Of a DNA stretch of 64,000 nucleotides, positions 60,888 to 64,000 are shown piece by piece. Where the stretch lies: the NCBI GenBank assembly GCA_000753455.2, contig LM994670.1, forward strand, positions 2,503,078 through 2,567,077, written 5' to 3'. The position numbers were made by a program, and so were the translations under genes. The DNA is from Clostridium jeddahitimonense. Its GTDB lineage: Bacteria > Bacillota > Clostridia > Clostridiales > Clostridiaceae. Every line of letters begins with the position of its first letter. The first letter of the stretch is position 1. Under the pieces are notes generated by a model. That model searched no databases and was not told the DNA's origin. It was given only the letters and a program-made list of their open reading frames with translations.

Positions 60888-62199
60888 ATTTATACTCCTT
60901 GCTTACCTTAAACTTATAAATTAAATAAGCTGATGCTCCTTTTAAAATACTTGATATAGCTATACTCCACCATATCCCATTTATCCCATAACTCTTCATT
61001 AATATTAACGCCATAGGAATCCTTAACACCGTAAACAATATACTTATTGTTGCTGGTATCTTCGGTTTTCCAAGCCCTGTAAACAATCCATTTGATACCA
61101 TTTCTATTGTACTAAAAACTTGTGAATAAGCTACAGCCTGTAAATATCCATAAGCTATTAAACTTGTATCTACATCTCTTATAAATAGTTTTATTATTGG
61201 CTCTTTAAATAATATAAATATTAAAGACATCAATAAAGAATAAACTATCCCAATTATTAACGCAGTATTATATCCTTCGCTTATTCTTTTAAATTTATTA
61301 GCTCCAAAGTTTTGTCCTGTAAAACTAGCTATAGCTCCATTCAATCCACCTATAACCATATAGGTTATAGATTCAATCTGTAACCCTATTTTCTGAGCTG
61401 CTATAGCATTTGTACCAAAAACTGCGATAATTCTTGCTAATATTATGTTTACAACCGTAAATAGTATTCTCTGAAATGCCATAGGAAATCCTAATATTGC
61501 CACTTCTTTTACTTTTTCATAATCTAACTTTATAGATTTATCATATTTTAATAATCCTTTAGCTTTGATCTTATATAATATATACATTATTATATTGGCA
61601 ATTAAAGTAGCAAAAGCTGCTCCAATAACCCCTAATTTCAAAGTATAAATAAATATAGGATCTAAAACTATGTTTACTATTATACCTACTGCGTTAATCT
61701 TTAAAGCCTCACTATTATTCCCAAAACTTCCGAAAATCCTTGAGTAAAGAAAATTGAAAAATGAAAAAAATAATATTGGTCCATTTATCGCAAGGTAATG
61801 ATACGAATCTCTTTCAACTCTAGGATTACCTAGATTTAAAAATCCTATAAAATTCTTTCCTAAAAATATTAAAATTAAAGCATATATTATTGCTATAAAA
61901 AAATTAATAGCTATTCCAGTATTAATATATTCTTTTACATTACTATTATCTTTCCTACCTATAGCATGCGATATCTTTATCCCAGCGCCTATAACAACTA
62001 AGGAATTTATTGAATATCCAAGTCCAACAAAAAAGCTTGATGATCCAATACTTGCTACAGCATCACTACCGAGTCCCCCAACCCAAAGCATATCAATAAG
62101 ATTATATGTAAATTGTAATAAGGAACTTCCCATTATCGGAACTGCTAATGCAGTAAGCACTACTAGCACTTTTCCTTTAGTTAGATCAACTTTCCTCAT
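60877..62199 (-). CDS. MATE-family efflux protein
   Basis: The 440-residue transporter has 12 transmembrane helices in two MatE halves (VLTALAVPIMGSSLLQFTYNLIDMLW and VAILGFPMAFQRILFTVVNI). The conserved start region includes YNLIDMLWVGGLGSDAVASIG. MATE proteins export cationic drugs using Na+ or H+. Placed between an ArsR regulator and gshF, it may instead export a metal(loid), a thiol conjugate or a toxin whose presence ArsR senses. Its 3' end overlaps gshF by 11 bp. Confidence 0.9.
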   Translation of the reverse strand: MRKVDLTKGKVLVVLTALAVPIMGSSLLQFTYNLIDMLWVGGLGSDAVASIGSSSFFVGLGYSINSLVVIGAGIKISHAIGRKDNSNVKEYINTGIAINFFIAIIYALILIFLGKNFIGFLNLGNPRVERDSYHYLAINGPILFFSFFNFLYSRIFGSFGNNSEALKINAVGIIVNIVLDPIFIYTLKLGVIGAAFATLIANIIMYILYKIKAKGLLKYDKSIKLDYEKVKEVAILGFPMAFQRILFTVVNIILARIIAVFGTNAIAAQKIGLQIESITYMVIGGLNGAIASFTGQNFGANKFKRISEGYNTALIIGIVYSLLMSLIFILFKEPIIKLFIRDVDTSLIAYGYLQAVAYSQVFSTIEMVSNGLFTGLGKPKIPATISILFTVLRIPMALILMKSYGINGIWWSIAISSILKGASAYLIYKFKVSKEYKYVR

Positions 62200-62226
62200 C
62201 TTTCCTCCATAATTAATTATTTTTAT

Positions 62227-62517
62227 CTACTTACTATCTTTTAACACTACTATTTCCTCTAAAAACTTAACTAATTCATCTGTATTTTGTTCTATTAAAC
62301 TATAATGATTCCAAGTTCCTGCTTTTCTTGAATATACTAACCCACACTCAATTAATACCTTCATATGATGAGATAATGTAGGTTGTGTAAAATCAAAATG
62401 CTTTAATAATTCACAGGCACACCTTTCACCATCAGATAATATATGTAGAATCTTCAACCTATTTTGATCGCTTAGAGCTTTAAATACTTTAGCATTTTTT
62501 TCATATATATCTTTCAT
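62227..62517 (-). CDS. ArsR-family metalloregulator
   Basis: The 96-residue winged-helix repressor (VFKALSDQNRLKILHILSDG, then TQPTLSHHMKVLIECGLVYS) carries C33-A-C35 in GERCACELL. This is the position of the CxC pair that binds As(III)/Sb(III) in classic ArsR (ELCVCDL). It should release DNA when the thiolates bind metalloid. It heads the operon with MATE and gshF. ATG follows GGAGGAG. A perfect palindrome lies just upstream at 62530-62545, between the promoter and the gene. Confidence 0.92.
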   Translation of the reverse strand: MKDIYEKNAKVFKALSDQNRLKILHILSDGERCACELLKHFDFTQPTLSHHMKVLIECGLVYSRKAGTWNHYSLIEQNTDELVKFLEEIVVLKDSK

Positions 62518-62529
62518 AGCTCCTCCTAT

Positions 62530-62545
62530 ATAGATACTTATCTAT
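62530..62545. promoter_or_regulatory. Candidate ArsR operator
   Basis: ATAGATA and TATCTAT around a CT centre make a perfect 7-bp inverted repeat of ArsR-site type. It lies between the -10 element and the ribosome site. Confidence 0.65.
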
Positions 62546-62551
62546 GTATTC

Positions 62552-62580
62552 AATATAGTTTACATCTTTTCTATTGTCAA
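62552..62580 (-). promoter_or_regulatory. Sigma-A promoter of arsR operon
   Basis: On the minus strand TTGACA (62575-62580) and TATATT (62552-62557) are 17 bp apart. The palindrome begins 6 bp downstream, at the start of the transcript. Confidence 0.8.
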
Positions 62581-62812
62581 TATACAAAGCTTAACTAATA
62601 TTTTTTTATTTTTTAATTATAATCTATTAGCTTTTATTTGCTCTGTTTTACTTACAGTTATAATATCAACTTCTTATTAATAACTATTATTTTTTAATAT
62701 TAATTGTAATTTTTTCTTTTAAACCCTCATATTATAAAATATAAATATTTTCTCCCTTAAATGTATTGATTTTATGTTGCAAACTATTATAATAATTATC
62801 AACTAAATAAAA
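62581..62812. other. AT-rich intergenic region
   Basis: Between the arsR promoter and the glpF terminator I see no gene, RNA or repeat. Confidence 0.5.
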
Positions 62813-62833
62813 GGAGGCATATTAAATGCCTCC
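62813..62833 (-). terminator. Terminator of glpKF
   Basis: GGAGGCAT and ATGCCTCC pair perfectly around a 5-nt loop, and TTTTATTT follows on the minus strand, 24 bases beyond the glpF stop codon. Confidence 0.9.
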
Positions 62834-62856
62834 CATAAATTATTATTAACTTATTA

Positions 62857-63573
62857 CTATCTAAATATTCCTGAGCAAACTAACCAATTAAATAACTGTG
62901 CTGCTATTATAGCACCAACTATTGGCCCAACAACTGGTATCCATGCATATCCCCAATCAGAATCTCTTTTACCTTTTAAAGGTAAAACTGCATGAGCTAT
63001 TCTAGGAGCTAAATCTCTTGCAGGGTTAATAGCGTAACCTGTAGTACCACCTAAACAGATACCTATTACCCAAATAATAGCTATAACACCTAGTACACTT
63101 AAACCTGGAGCCATTTCTGTTTGGCCAATACCTAATATAGCAAATACTAAGAAGAATGTAGCTATAATTTCACATAACAAATTAGTAACTGTGTTTCTTA
63201 TAGCAGGTCCAGTTGCAAATACACCTAACTGAGAATCAGGATCTGATTGATTGAAATGATCTTTGTATTGAACATAAACTAAGCAAGCGCCTAAAAAACC
63301 ACCTATCATTTGAGCAGCAATGTATAATGGAACATCAGCCCAAGCAAATTGTCCAATAGTAGCAAGTCCAATAGTTAAAGCTGGGTTAAAATGAGCTCCA
63401 GATGCAGTAAATATAAATGCATTTACTCCAACTGCCATTGCCCAACCAGTAGTAATAACAATCCATCCTGAGTTATTACCTTTAGTTCCCTTTAGTACAA
63501 CGTTCGCAACAACACCATCACCAAGTAAAACTAAAAACATTGTGCCTAGTAATTCAAGTACGAAGTTATTCAT
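62857..63573 (-). CDS. glpF: Glycerol uptake facilitator
   Basis: The 238-residue aquaglyceroporin has six membrane helices and both pore NPA motifs (HFNPALTIG and AINPARDLAPR). The Asp after the second motif (NPARD) is the hallmark of glycerol-conducting rather than water-specific channels. It lies 27 bp downstream of glpK in one operon and feeds glycerol to the kinase. Confidence 0.95.
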   Translation of the reverse strand: MNNFVLELLGTMFLVLLGDGVVANVVLKGTKGNNSGWIVITTGWAMAVGVNAFIFTASGAHFNPALTIGLATIGQFAWADVPLYIAAQMIGGFLGACLVYVQYKDHFNQSDPDSQLGVFATGPAIRNTVTNLLCEIIATFFLVFAILGIGQTEMAPGLSVLGVIAIIWVIGICLGGTTGYAINPARDLAPRIAHAVLPLKGKRDSDWGYAWIPVVGPIVGAIIAAQLFNWLVCSGIFR

Positions 63574-63600
63574 AAATAATTCCTCCTAAATATATTAAAT

Positions 63601-64000
<400 letters not shown>

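Overview
The window is low-GC DNA (roughly 28-30 % by eye) with the hallmarks of an anaerobic, spore-forming Clostridium (sensu stricto type). It holds two alpha/beta-type small acid-soluble spore proteins, a SpoVD/SpoVE-like pair, superoxide reductase, PTS-dependent dihydroxyacetone kinase, SAM-I and guanine riboswitches and a CtsR operator. NEAT-domain heme-uptake proteins, a sortase-anchored surface protein and a GshF-type glutathione synthase fit a host-associated species. I make no species call. Most genes lie on the minus strand.

Layout. 1-3.5 kb: cell-envelope proteins and a GntR/DUF1648 pair. 3.6-4.6 kb: two SASP genes, then a Lys-Gln-Arg tRNA operon with a clear sigma-A promoter. 4.7-9.0 kb: YmaF, YitT and ClpB, the last under a CtsR box. 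9.2-14.5 kb: an AraC regulator with a glycosidase-like C-terminus, a 29-codon candidate gene and two tandem XRE-TPR regulators. 14.5-20.1 kb: RNase HI, a YkvA-type protein, a cell-wall amidase and metNIQ behind a SAM-I riboswitch. 20.2-25.8 kb: DUF503, DegV, a membrane protein, a J-domain/DUF5685 pair and an ECF sigma/anti-sigma pair. 25.9-33.9 kb: SpoVE, SpoVD, a HAD phosphatase, a two-component system and a beta-lactamase-fold hydrolase. 34-42.3 kb: xpt with a guanine riboswitch, a GltD-like oxidoreductase, cold-shock protein, flavodoxin, MscS, NagZ, superoxide reductase and a diacylglycerol glucosyltransferase. 42.5-49.7 kb: Ca2+-ATPase, LtaS-like transferase, a radical SAM protein and a secreted HEXXH protein. 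49.7-51.8 kb: dhaKLM. 52-58.4 kb: a five-gene heme-acquisition operon with a Fur-like box and a divergent AraC regulator. 58.5-62.6 kb: an arsR-MATE-gshF operon. 62.8-64 kb: glpF and the 3' part of glpK.

How genes work together. GlpF and GlpK take up and phosphorylate glycerol, and DhaKLM phosphorylates dihydroxyacetone, so two routes into glycolytic triose phosphates lie within 14 kb. The heme operon forms a relay from a sortase-anchored surface protein through a membrane-anchored NEAT protein to a lipoprotein and ABC importer. The ArsR operon couples an export pump to glutathione synthesis.

The most unusual item is a 268-bp non-coding array of twelve different mini-hairpins at 47466-47733, sitting between two convergent genes. 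Spacers of AGAGAAAT type separate the hairpins, and their orientation inverts at a central axis. Other candidates are a long imperfect palindrome (36633-36810) with a degraded relative beside metQ (17132-17259), hairpins with a compensatory base change in both SASP leaders, a predicted three-way-junction RNA (37091-37168), NEAT domains without the usual Tyr-x-x-x-Tyr heme motif, and the J-domain/DUF5685 pair.
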